The notes beneath the pieces were generated by a model. It did no database searches and was not told the origin of the DNA. It saw nothing but the letters and a program-made list of their open reading frames with translations. From Flavobacterium sp. (lineage in GTDB: Bacteria > Bacteroidota > Bacteroidia > Flavobacteriales > Flavobacteriaceae), in contig NZ_JANJUQ010000016.1 of assembly GCF_024710485.1 (NCBI RefSeq), forward strand, positions 1 to 64,000: 64,000 bases of DNA, given 5' to 3'. This document shows positions 55,404 to 63,316 of the stretch, piece by piece; the first letter of the stretch is position 1, and the number at the start of each line of letters is the position of its first letter. Both the position numbers and the translations under genes were made by a program.

Positions 55404-56018
55404 ATGAACCTAAAAAAAATAAACCCCAATCTCCAAAAAGCACTCATCGAAAACGGTTTGACCGAAGCCAATGAGATCCAGCAGGAAACCTTCTCAACTA
55501 TTAAAAGTGGTGCTGATGCGGTAATTCAATCGCCTGCGGGAACCGGGAAAACAACGACTATCGTGCTGAATGTGATCCAGCGTTTGGAAAAATCGGTGGG
55601 CGAAAGTACCCGAGCCTTGATATTGGTAGAAAACAAAGAGCGTGTACAAGAAATGGAAGAATTGTTTCTGAAACTCGGCACCTACCACGATTTGAGCATT
55701 TACGGCGTGCACGACAAAGGCGACATCGATTACGACAAAAATATTGTCTCGATGGGCTTAGACATTTTAATCGGAACCCCTAATAAAATCAACGCCATGT
55801 TTTCTTCTGCCGGCTTCAATAGCAATACCATCAGGATGTTTGTGGTTGACGATGCCGATATTTTGTTCCGAAACCGTTTGGATGCCGTTGTTTTGCGTTT
55901 GTCTCAAAGTATCGAGAAAACCCAACGCTTGTTCTTCTGTTCACAAATCACCGAAAGGGTAGAGGTGTTAGCCGATAAAGTAATGATAGAACCAACTTTC
56001 TTCGAAATGGAAGAATAA
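55404..56018 (+). CDS. single-lobe DEAD/DEAH helicase-like protein
   Basis: The 204-residue protein matches only the first RecA-like lobe of DEAD-box helicases. It has a Q-motif-like glutamine pair (26-27), a P-loop SPAGTGKT (43-50), a motif Ib-like IGTPNKI (about 124-130) and DDAD (149-152) where DEAD is expected. FFCSQ stands where the SAT motif belongs. The second lobe, needed for unwinding, is absent, and the frame ends cleanly rather than by an obvious frameshift. The loss of the catalytic glutamate suggests weak or no ATP hydrolysis. It may bind RNA or regulate a partner. It lies between the response regulator and DUF2007 genes. Confidence 0.75.
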   Translation: MNLKKINPNLQKALIENGLTEANEIQQETFSTIKSGADAVIQSPAGTGKTTTIVLNVIQRLEKSVGESTRALILVENKERVQEMEELFLKLGTYHDLSIYGVHDKGDIDYDKNIVSMGLDILIGTPNKINAMFSSAGFNSNTIRMFVVDDADILFRNRLDAVVLRLSQSIEKTQRLFFCSQITERVEVLADKVMIEPTFFEMEE

Positions 56019-56022
56019 TTGT

Positions 56023-56057
56023 CATAATTCATAATTCGAAATTCGTAATTCAAAAAA
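56023..56057 (+). repeat. five tandem heptamers abutting the DUF2007 start
   Basis: Units of the form CATAATT (variants CGAAATT, CGTAATT, CAAAAAA) fill the whole space from 5 nt after the helicase-like stop codon to the ATG at 56058, five units of seven. Confidence 0.85.
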
Positions 56058-56273
56058 ATGGGATTAATCAAAATATTTTCCGGCAACGAAATTCTAGCCG
56101 TTATTTTAAAAGACAAACTCGAAGCAGCCAACATCAATGTGGTAGTTCGGAACAACAATCAGTCGAATGTATTGCCGAGTATCTCGGCCGACAAACCGGT
56201 AGAATTGTTTATTCATGAAACCGACTTCCACAAAGCCAATCCGGTGATTGAGGAGTTCCGAATGAGTATCTAA
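56058..56273 (+). CDS. DUF2007 domain protein
   Basis: This 71-residue protein is a complete DUF2007 domain (also called putative signal-transducing protein): a ferredoxin-like small fold with IKIFSGNEILAVILKDKLEAA at the start and VELFIHETDFHKANPVIEEF at the end. No biochemical role is known to me. It is the last of three same-strand genes, each preceded by its own heptamer array, and ends one base before the convergent MFS gene. Confidence 0.8.
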   Translation: MGLIKIFSGNEILAVILKDKLEAANINVVVRNNNQSNVLPSISADKPVELFIHETDFHKANPVIEEFRMSI

Positions 56274-56274
56274 G

Positions 56275-57498
56275 TTATTTAATGACTTTCAATCGCCAAA
56301 CCAACAGCGACACCAAAACCCCAAATATTCCGATAATCGCAAAAGAGTGCTTCAAGCTGGTCAATTCGGCTATGTAACCAATCAGCGGTGGTCCCATCAA
56401 AAATCCCAAGAAACTGATACTGGTGACTATGGTCAGCGCAATACCTGTAGGCACATTTTCATTATTTCCGGCTACGTTAAAAATAATCGGCACCACATTA
56501 GAAACACCAAATCCTACCAACATAAAAGCTATCGTACACGGAATCAAATAAGGCCATAAAACGGCGCTGTACAATCCGGCTGAGATTACTAATCCGCTTA
56601 CCATCAAAACTTTTCTGGCACCGTATCGGGCCACTAAAAAATCGCTTAAAAATCGTCCCAAAGCCATACTAATCATAAAGGTAGTGTAACCCAAAACAAC
56701 CAACGCACCCGGAGCTTTGATGATTTCTTTAAAATACACACCGCTCCAGTCAAACATAATACCCTCGCTGGCCATCCCGCAAAAACAAATCACACCTAAC
56801 AAGAGCAAGTTTTTATCGGGATTTTTCCAAAATGAATAGGTTGTATTTTCTGTTTCTTGTTTTACCTTAGCTTTAATCATGAACTTTTGATTGGTAGCGA
56901 TGATAATTAAAACCAATACGAAAGCTATTCCGAAGTGTTGGAACACACTCAACTCCAAAGCCAGCATCAGCAAACCGGTGAGCGCACCGCAAAATCCGGC
57001 CAAACTCCAGGATCCGTGAAAGGAACCAATTATAGGTTTGTCGAACAATTGTTGGGTGTAAACCCCTTGTGTATTCACCGCAATATTGCAAAAATTGCCA
57101 AACAGTCCGAATAGAAACAAGCCAACGGCCAACTGCCATTTTTCCGCCGCCAAACCAATTAAGGGTAAGCAAGCCGCATACAAAATCAATCCCAAAATTG
57201 TAATGGCTCGACTGCCATAACGGGTTACAATTTTTCCCGAGAAAGGCATGGCAAACAATTGTCCGATAGGCATAACAAAAAGTAAAGTGCCTAAATCCGC
57301 TTCGCTCAATTGTAGAGCCGATTTGATATCCGGAATCCGACTAGCCCAAGTAGCAAAGCAAAATCCCATTCCGAAGAAGAATAATGAGGTCGCCAAACGC
57401 ACACGGTTCAAATAGGATTTTTTCGCTTTTCGAAATCCTTTCTTGATTTTGGCTTTGGGTAAAATTTTGCTCAAAAAGCTGTAATCAAATAACGGCAT
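56275..57498 (-). CDS. MFS transporter
   Basis: The 407-residue protein has twelve hydrophobic segments and an extended basic N-terminus (about 40 residues with KAKIKKGFRKAKKSYLNR). FATWASRIPDIKSALQLSEADLG at the first segment and GKIVTRYGSR after the second resemble the YbjJ-like group of sugar or drug MFS proteins. The substrate is unknown. It is convergent with the DUF2007 gene, with one base between the two stop codons. Confidence 0.85.
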   Translation of the reverse strand: MPLFDYSFLSKILPKAKIKKGFRKAKKSYLNRVRLATSLFFFGMGFCFATWASRIPDIKSALQLSEADLGTLLFVMPIGQLFAMPFSGKIVTRYGSRAITILGLILYAACLPLIGLAAEKWQLAVGLFLFGLFGNFCNIAVNTQGVYTQQLFDKPIIGSFHGSWSLAGFCGALTGLLMLALELSVFQHFGIAFVLVLIIIATNQKFMIKAKVKQETENTTYSFWKNPDKNLLLLGVICFCGMASEGIMFDWSGVYFKEIIKAPGALVVLGYTTFMISMALGRFLSDFLVARYGARKVLMVSGLVISAGLYSAVLWPYLIPCTIAFMLVGFGVSNVVPIIFNVAGNNENVPTGIALTIVTSISFLGFLMGPPLIGYIAELTSLKHSFAIIGIFGVLVSLLVWRLKVIK

Positions 57499-57670
57499 AC
57501 TTAAAATCTACGGTTATACTGGACAAAAATAAAACATTACAACTGGTTAGTCTTCCATTCAAATCAATTACAACGTTATTGTTATTAAAATTTAAGTTTT
57601 CTGCCAACAGAAAAGCGTCATTCCTATTCAAATTTTCATTTGGTAACATTTCCAATAGCTTAATTAAACT

Positions 57671-57678
57671 ATCTTTGC
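57671..57678 (+). promoter_or_regulatory. probable -7 element for the ABC-F gene
   Basis: TATCTTTG is an exact TAnnTTTG match 51 bp before the start codon. The nearest TTG (57640-57642) is too far upstream for a standard -33 box. Confidence 0.5.
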
Positions 57679-57690
57679 ACCTTCAAAATT

Positions 57691-57729
57691 CTAAGAAGTC
57701 TAATAATCTAAGAAGTCTAACAATCTAAC
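57691..57729 (+). repeat. tandem repeat of a 17-nt unit before the ABC-F start
   Basis: The 17-nt unit TCTAAGAAGTCTAAYAA occurs twice in tandem and is followed by TCTAAC up to the ATG at 57730. It resembles the heptamer arrays in place and style but has an 8/9-nt rather than a 7-nt period. Confidence 0.75.
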
Positions 57730-59364
57730 ATGATTACAGTTAACGACATAGCCGTCGAGTTTGGCGGTACTACTTTGTTCAGCGAGGTAACTTTCGCCAT
57801 CAACGAAACCGATAAAATTGCCTTGATGGGTAAAAATGGTGCCGGAAAATCAACCTTACTTAAAATCGTTGCCGGACAAAACAAACCTACACGAGGAAAT
57901 ATTTCAGCGCCTAAAGAAGCCGTTATCGCTTATTTGCCGCAGCATTTGTTAATGGACGACAATTGCACCGTAATGGAAGAAGCGTCGAAAGCCTTTGCCG
58001 AAGTGTTTAAAATGAAAGCTGAAATTGACGAAATCAATGAGCAGTTAACCATTCGTACCGATTACGAAAGTGATGAGTATATGAAGTTGATTGAACGCGT
58101 TTCTGAACTGAGTGAGAAATATTATTCCATTGAAGAAGTCAATTACGAAGCCGAAGTAGAGAAGGTGTTGAAAGGCTTAGGTTTCGAAAGAGACGATTTT
58201 CAACGTCCTACTTCTGAGTTTTCCGGTGGTTGGCGCATGCGTATCGAGTTGGCTAAAATTTTATTAAAGCAACCCGATTTGATTTTGCTGGACGAGCCGA
58301 CGAATCACTTGGACATGGACAGTATTCAGTGGTTGGAAGATTTCTTAATCAATCAGGCGAAAGCGGTAATGGTCATTTCCCACGACCGTGCGTTTGTAGA
58401 TAACATTACCAATCGTACCATAGAAGTAACGATGGGTCGCATTTACGATTACAAAGCCAAGTATTCGCATTATTTGGAATTGCGCAAAGACCGTCGCATT
58501 CACCAACAAAAAGCCTACGAAGAGCAACAAAAGTTCATAGCCGAAAACCAAGCGTTTATCGAGCGTTTCCGCGGTACTTTTTCGAAAACAGAGCAAGTGC
58601 AATCGCGTGTTCGCATGTTGGAAAAATTAGTCTTGGTTGAGGTAGACGAAATAGATAATTCTGCGTTGAAGTTGAAATTTCCACCTTCGGTGCGTTCGGG
58701 GCAATATCCGGTTATTGTACGCGATTTGGAGAAATCGTATGGCGATAAAGTCATTTTTAAAGATGCCAATTTGGTTATTGAGCGTGGTCAGAAAGTAGCT
58801 TTTGTCGGGAAAAACGGTGAAGGAAAATCGACCATGATCAAGGCGATTATGAAAGAGATCGAAATCAACGGCGGTTCGGTAGAAATCGGACACAATTGTC
58901 AAATTGGGTATTTTGCCCAAAATCAAGCAGCCTTGTTAGACGAAAATGCTACGATTTTTGAAACCATCGATGCAATTGCGGTAGGCGATATTCGTACGCA
59001 AATTAAAAACATCTTAGGTGCTTTTATGTTCCAAGGCGATGACATTCAGAAGAAAGTTAAAGTGCTTTCCGGTGGTGAAAAAACGCGTTTGGCGATGATC
59101 AAATTATTGTTGGAACCGGTGAATTTGTTGATTCTCGATGAGCCTTCGAACCACTTAGACATGAAGACCAAAGACATCATCAAAGAAGCTTTGAAAGAAT
59201 TCGATGGTACCTTAATCTTGGTGTCGCACGACCGTGATTTCTTAGACGGTTTGGCAGAGAAAGTATTCGAATTCGGCAACAAACGCGTGAAAGAACATTT
59301 TGAAGATATTAAAGGTTTCTTGGCGCACAAGAAAATGGAGAGTTTGAAGGAAATAGAGAAGTAG
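57730..59364 (+). CDS. ABC-F family ATP-binding protein
   Basis: The 544-residue soluble protein has two ABC ATPase domains in tandem and no membrane segment. Walker A motifs are GKNGAGKST (first) and GKNGEGKST (second), and the signatures are FSGGWRMRIELAK and LSGGEKTRLAMIK. Each is followed by LLDEPTNHLDM or ILDEPSNHLDM. A linker of charged helices (about 240-310) joins them. ABC-F proteins act on the ribosome as translation factors or resistance proteins. This one resembles the YbiT-like group, so a housekeeping role is likelier than drug resistance. Confidence 0.93.
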   Translation: MITVNDIAVEFGGTTLFSEVTFAINETDKIALMGKNGAGKSTLLKIVAGQNKPTRGNISAPKEAVIAYLPQHLLMDDNCTVMEEASKAFAEVFKMKAEIDEINEQLTIRTDYESDEYMKLIERVSELSEKYYSIEEVNYEAEVEKVLKGLGFERDDFQRPTSEFSGGWRMRIELAKILLKQPDLILLDEPTNHLDMDSIQWLEDFLINQAKAVMVISHDRAFVDNITNRTIEVTMGRIYDYKAKYSHYLELRKDRRIHQQKAYEEQQKFIAENQAFIERFRGTFSKTEQVQSRVRMLEKLVLVEVDEIDNSALKLKFPPSVRSGQYPVIVRDLEKSYGDKVIFKDANLVIERGQKVAFVGKNGEGKSTMIKAIMKEIEINGGSVEIGHNCQIGYFAQNQAALLDENATIFETIDAIAVGDIRTQIKNILGAFMFQGDDIQKKVKVLSGGEKTRLAMIKLLLEPVNLLILDEPSNHLDMKTKDIIKEALKEFDGTLILVSHDRDFLDGLAEKVFEFGNKRVKEHFEDIKGFLAHKKMESLKEIEK

Positions 59365-59390
59365 TTTTAGTTACACAGAGATAAAACAAC

Positions 59391-59426
59391 AAAACCCGTC
59401 TGGTTCGATGAACCAGGCGGGTTTTT
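59391..59426 (+). terminator. rho-independent terminator of the ABC-F gene
   Basis: AAACCCG and CTGGTTC pair with GAACCAG and CGGGTTT round a three-base loop with one internal mismatch, and a T-run follows. Confidence 0.88.
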
Positions 59427-59450
59427 GCATGAACAAATAACCACAATTTG

Positions 59451-60155
59451 TTATTCTAAGGCAAAGCGCGTGATAACTTCACTTGTAACAGTAATTTTTT
59501 CGAATTCGATTTCAGTATTGTATTTGTCACTTTGAGCGTCATATTTTCTTTCAGAGGCATATCCTCGAATTCTGATTTGATTGACATTTCCACGGTAGGC
59601 AACGTTTTTATGCTGACTAACAAACAATGCTTTTCCGATATTTTGTCCCAATGGCTTGGTAAAACTGACAGCATTCGCTTTGGCATTTTCCATCGCTTTG
59701 GTATTCATGAGTAATTGGAGTTTGGCTTCTTCCGAATGTTCCAATTTGTCGATTCTTACATTAGAAATGCCCACTTCTTCCAAGCCGATAAATACTTTGG
59801 CAGTCGCTTTAGCGTCATACACTAAAATCGAATACGACTTGGCTTTTTGGATGTCGGTTTGTTTGAGGAAGAACTTTTTGTAGTTGCTCATCATGTCTTG
59901 CATCGTCACATTTTTCTCAGTATCGATGCCTAATGATTGGAGTTTGTTGAGCATTTCGTTTTCCAATTCTTCCACCGATTTTTTGCCTTTGGTGTCTTTT
60001 TCGGAAATCAGTACATCAATGTAAATGCGATTGGGTGTAACCAAAGTATCGGCTTTGCCATGTACTTCCAAATAAGGTTTGTCGATAAAGTTTTTCTCTT
60101 GACTGTGTAGTAAAACGCTACTAAAGACAACCAGTAATAAAATGATTTTTTTCAT
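59451..60155 (-). CDS. SIMPL domain-containing (DUF541) protein
   Basis: The 234-residue protein has a signal peptide (about 1-18, ending LLHSQEK). A SIMPL/DUF541 domain follows, starting YLEVHGKADTLVTPNRIYIDVLI. Domain relatives are periplasmic or membrane-associated and form oligomers; their function is largely unknown. It is the last gene on the minus strand in this stretch, separated from the vWA gene by 124 bp that contain a large inverted repeat, so it may be transcribed apart. Confidence 0.85.
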   Translation of the reverse strand: MKKIILLLVVFSSVLLHSQEKNFIDKPYLEVHGKADTLVTPNRIYIDVLISEKDTKGKKSVEELENEMLNKLQSLGIDTEKNVTMQDMMSNYKKFFLKQTDIQKAKSYSILVYDAKATAKVFIGLEEVGISNVRIDKLEHSEEAKLQLLMNTKAMENAKANAVSFTKPLGQNIGKALFVSQHKNVAYRGNVNQIRIRGYASERKYDAQSDKYNTEIEFEKITVTSEVITRFALE

Positions 60156-60213
60156 GTTTGAAGGAGAGATTGATTTAAAAGGAAAACGATTTTTTTTCGG
60201 AAATAGTATGTTC

Positions 60214-60260
60214 GGGTTTCAAAACCCTGCCGCTGTGCATTCGACCGGGTTTTGAAACCC
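60214..60260. repeat. inverted repeat between the SIMPL and vWA genes
   Basis: GGGTTTCAAAACCC (60214-60227) and its exact complement (60247-60260) enclose 19 nt. On the minus strand no T-run follows the hairpin, so it is not a standard terminator for the vWA gene. Confidence 0.7.
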
Positions 60261-60279
60261 AAAAAAACACCCAACTTTT

Positions 60280-62412
60280 TTATTGTACGGCTTCAACTAA
60301 ACGAATGAACTCCGCTTTGTAGCCATCTTGGTCGTAAGCCAAGCCTTCGCGTGCTAATTGTGCAATGGCTGCCGAAGATTTATCGGTAACCAACTGCGAG
60401 TCTCTCAATTTCAATCCGAACCAAGCCACCGCTGTGCTGAATTTGAATCCGCTGGAAGCATTTTTCAAGTCAGTAGCTTTGTTGGCAATGACTTCCACCA
60501 TTTCAATGCTTTTGGCGCCATCGGGTTTTTTGTAGCGAAATTTGATAGTTGCCAGTTCCTCCTGAAATTGGGTTTTGCTTGGTTCCACTTTGGCGTATTT
60601 CAATTCGTCAACTTCGGTAAAAAAGGCGCTTTTGGCATCAGTCGGGATGATTTCGTACAAAGCCGTAACCGTATGGCCACTGCCCAATTCTCCGGCATCA
60701 ATGGCATCGTTTTTAAAATCTTCTGCGCGCAATTTTCGGTTTTCATAGCCAATTAATCGGTACGCTTTCACATGTGCCGGATTGAACTCGATTTGGATTT
60801 TTACATCTTTGGCAATGGCAAACATTGAGCCTTTGAATTCTTTCCCTAAAAAGCGATTGGCTTCCTGAATGTTGTCGATATAAGCGTAATTCCCGTTGCC
60901 TTTGTCGGCTAAAGTTTCTAATTTGCTGTCTTTGTAATTGCCCATGCCGTAGCCCAAGCAAGTTAAGAGTACACCCGATTTTCTTTTTTCTTCAATCAAA
61001 GTCTGCATGTCTTTGTCGGAAGAAGCGCCTACGTTAAAATCGCCGTCGGTAGCCAAAATCACACGGTTATTACCGTCTTTGATAAAGTTTTCTTCGGCGG
61101 TTTTATAGGCCAATTCAATACCCGCGCCACCGGCAGTACTGCCACCGGATTGTAGTTTGTCTAAAGCGTCAATAATAGTTTTTTTATCGCTTCCGGAAGT
61201 TGACGGTAAAACCAATCCGGCAGCTCCGGCGTAAACGACCATGGCAATTTTGTCTTCGTCTCTCAGTTGGTTTACCAAAACTTTCATCGATTCTTTCAGC
61301 AACGGCAATTTGTTGGCATCGCTCATAGAACCGGACACATCAATCAGGAACACCAAGTTTGATTTCGGCAAATTATCGGTTGGAATGTCTTTGCCTTGCA
61401 AGCCGATGCGTACTAATTTGTTAGTCTTATTCCACGGACAATCGCTGTATTCGGTATGGATAGAAAACGGATGTTGACCGGTTGGTTGCGGGTATTGGTA
61501 TTTGAAAAAATTCACCATCTCTTCCACACGAACGGCATCTATCGGAACAGTTCGGCCGATATTGATGAAACGACGTACATTGGTGTAAGAAGCATTGTCC
61601 ACATCGATTGAAAAAGTCGATAGTGGTGCGGCTTTCGGACTCTCAAAAGCGTTTTCTACAAAGCTACCGTAATCTTCATCATCGGGTTCAATCGCGGTAG
61701 GCGTATGGGTATTGTTGATTTCTTTAAGTCTCTTTTCCAACTCTTCTTTTGATAATTTTTGTGGTATCCCGTTTTTCGTTTCTACTACGATGACACCGGT
61801 TGCTGCCCGATTGCCGTAAAGAGCGGTTGCGGCAGCATCTCTAAGGACATTAACTTTACTGACGTCCTCTTGCTTAAGTTTTCTATACTCTTCTGCTTTT
61901 GCCGGAACGCCGTCAATGATGATGATAGGATTGCTAGCGCTTATTGAGGAAGAGCCTCGAATAAAAAACTTTGAAGAGCCCGGATTTCCTGAACTATGGC
62001 TGATTTGTAAACCGGGCGTATTTCCTTGTAATGATTTAGAGTAGCTTTTGGTTGTTTGGGAAGTAGTCGTTGATTTTTTTCTCGAATATCCCTGACTCAC
62101 CATTACCACTTCATTCAAGGTAACCGCTTCTTCTAAAACCACATTAATAACATTGGATTTGGCGACTTTAATTTGTTTAGTATTGTAGCCTACATAGCTG
62201 AACTCTAAAACTTGTCCTTCTGTAGCTTTGATGGTGTATTTGCCTTCAAAATCGGTTTGGGTTCCGGTTGAAGTACCTTTTACCACTACATTGGCGCCCG
62301 GTAGCGGGCCTGCTTTATCGGACACAGTTCCGGTAATAGTTTTTTGCTGTCCGAAACTTAGGAAACTTATAAGCATAGCGATGCCTAATGAAAACTTTTT
62401 GAAATTTTTCAT
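60280..62412 (-). CDS. secreted vWA (YfbK-like) protein with carboxypeptidase-like and TonB-plug-like domains
   Basis: The 710-residue protein has a signal peptide (about 1-22). A CarboxypepD_reg-like beta domain spans about 24-95 (TGTVSDKAGPLPGANVVVKG). A TonB-plug-like region spans about 100-215 with SusC-type landmarks (SLQGNTPGLQIS, IIIIDGVP, VSKVNVLRDAAATALYG, TGVIVVETKNG). A YfbK N-terminal region (about 245-340) and a vWA domain with the MIDAS motif DVSGS (358-362) follow, then a DUF3520-type C-terminal part. The 20-odd-strand TonB barrel that should follow a plug is absent. The vWA part suggests metal-dependent protein binding. It follows the anti-sigma-like gene by 29 bp in the operon. 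Confidence 0.88.
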   Translation of the reverse strand: MKNFKKFSLGIAMLISFLSFGQQKTITGTVSDKAGPLPGANVVVKGTSTGTQTDFEGKYTIKATEGQVLEFSYVGYNTKQIKVAKSNVINVVLEEAVTLNEVVMVSQGYSRKKSTTTSQTTKSYSKSLQGNTPGLQISHSSGNPGSSKFFIRGSSSISASNPIIIIDGVPAKAEEYRKLKQEDVSKVNVLRDAAATALYGNRAATGVIVVETKNGIPQKLSKEELEKRLKEINNTHTPTAIEPDDEDYGSFVENAFESPKAAPLSTFSIDVDNASYTNVRRFINIGRTVPIDAVRVEEMVNFFKYQYPQPTGQHPFSIHTEYSDCPWNKTNKLVRIGLQGKDIPTDNLPKSNLVFLIDVSGSMSDANKLPLLKESMKVLVNQLRDEDKIAMVVYAGAAGLVLPSTSGSDKKTIIDALDKLQSGGSTAGGAGIELAYKTAEENFIKDGNNRVILATDGDFNVGASSDKDMQTLIEEKRKSGVLLTCLGYGMGNYKDSKLETLADKGNGNYAYIDNIQEANRFLGKEFKGSMFAIAKDVKIQIEFNPAHVKAYRLIGYENRKLRAEDFKNDAIDAGELGSGHTVTALYEIIPTDAKSAFFTEVDELKYAKVEPSKTQFQEELATIKFRYKKPDGAKSIEMVEVIANKATDLKNASSGFKFSTAVAWFGLKLRDSQLVTDKSSAAIAQLAREGLAYDQDGYKAEFIRLVEAVQ

Positions 62413-62441
62413 GACGTTGAATTTTAAAAGATTAGACTATT

Positions 62442-63314
62442 TTATTTGTGTTTCTTGGCGGCCGGTTTTCCGTTTTTGGTGGAGATGATGACTACGCCTT
62501 TTTTGCCTTTTTCCCCGTAAGCGGCCATCGCTTTTTCCTGCTGCAGTACAGTAATAGAGTCGATTTCTTGTTCGTTAAGCGGTGTGTAAGGACTGGTTGG
62601 GTTGGGCCCGAATAATTCTTGTTCAGTGTATTCTACACCATTAATGATGTATAGCGGATCGGGGAGTTCTACTATGGATTCAATTTCGTCCATTTCGACT
62701 TCTTTCACCGTTTGTTTGTTTTCTGCTACGTTGTTGTACACCAATAAAGGTTTTTCCTTTTTAGCATTGGACACTTTGTTGTCTTTATTGATGAAAACTT
62801 CCATTGTTTTGGTCTCATCGTGTATAGCTGCACTTTGAGAAACATGACTTCTCGCTGCGACAGTAGGAACTGTGATACCATTGGAAATGCTGTCATTATT
62901 TAAGTGGTTTGGCGTTGATACGGTTTCTGCGGTGGCGACTTTCGGTGTCGAAACGATTTGTTTTTCTAAGATTCTTTCGGCTTCCGGTTTTATAGCCGGA
63001 TGGGCTGTCTCTTCAGAAGTTATCGCGTCTTCAACCTCTGAATTGGTTTGCGGAACTGAATCTTTTTGTACGATGATTTCATTGGTATTTACAACTTGCG
63101 CATCCTTTTTCAGGAATTGATACCCTAAAGTTCCGATCAGTAAGAGCGAAGCCGCGATGGCCCATTTTTTCCAAAGAGCTGTTTCTTGCTTTAACTCTTT
63201 TTGGTCGAGTTTGGCTTCCACTCGGGACCAAACTTGCTCCATCGAAGCAAATTCGGGCGACTCTGCCTTGTCGGCGGCTTTTTTGAATTGGTTAAAAATA
63301 TCTTGATGTTCCAT
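62442..63314 (-). CDS. membrane anti-sigma-like protein with a C-terminal plug-like segment
   Basis: The 290-residue protein has a cytoplasmic N-terminal helix region (1-48, with MEQVWSRVEAKLDQKE), one transmembrane segment (about 50-68) and a long low-complexity periplasmic linker. A C-terminal segment at 219-282 reads DPLYIINGVEYTEQELFG, then EIDSITVLQQEKAMAAYG, then KKGVVIISTKNG. That segment follows the TonB-plug pattern seen in SusC proteins and in the vWA protein encoded next. Its place directly after an ECF sigma gene (2-bp gap) and its topology suggest an anti-sigma factor, although it has no recognisable zinc or FecR motif. The role is inferred from position. Confidence 0.7.
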   Translation of the reverse strand: MEHQDIFNQFKKAADKAESPEFASMEQVWSRVEAKLDQKELKQETALWKKWAIAASLLLIGTLGYQFLKKDAQVVNTNEIIVQKDSVPQTNSEVEDAITSEETAHPAIKPEAERILEKQIVSTPKVATAETVSTPNHLNNDSISNGITVPTVAARSHVSQSAAIHDETKTMEVFINKDNKVSNAKKEKPLLVYNNVAENKQTVKEVEMDEIESIVELPDPLYIINGVEYTEQELFGPNPTSPYTPLNEQEIDSITVLQQEKAMAAYGEKGKKGVVIISTKNGKPAAKKHK

Positions 63315-63316
63315 GA

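Noticed and set aside
54131..56057. Heptamer arrays as CRISPR-like repeats
   Set aside because: Units are 7 nt with no spacers and no cas genes are in the window. They are simple tandem repeats.
57730..59364. ABC-F gene as an antibiotic-resistance determinant
   Set aside because: Linker and overall form fit the common YbiT-like housekeeping group, and no mobile or resistance context is present.
60214..60260. Inverted repeat as terminator of the vWA gene
   Set aside because: On the minus strand the hairpin is preceded, not followed, by a T-run, so it lacks the standard form in that direction.
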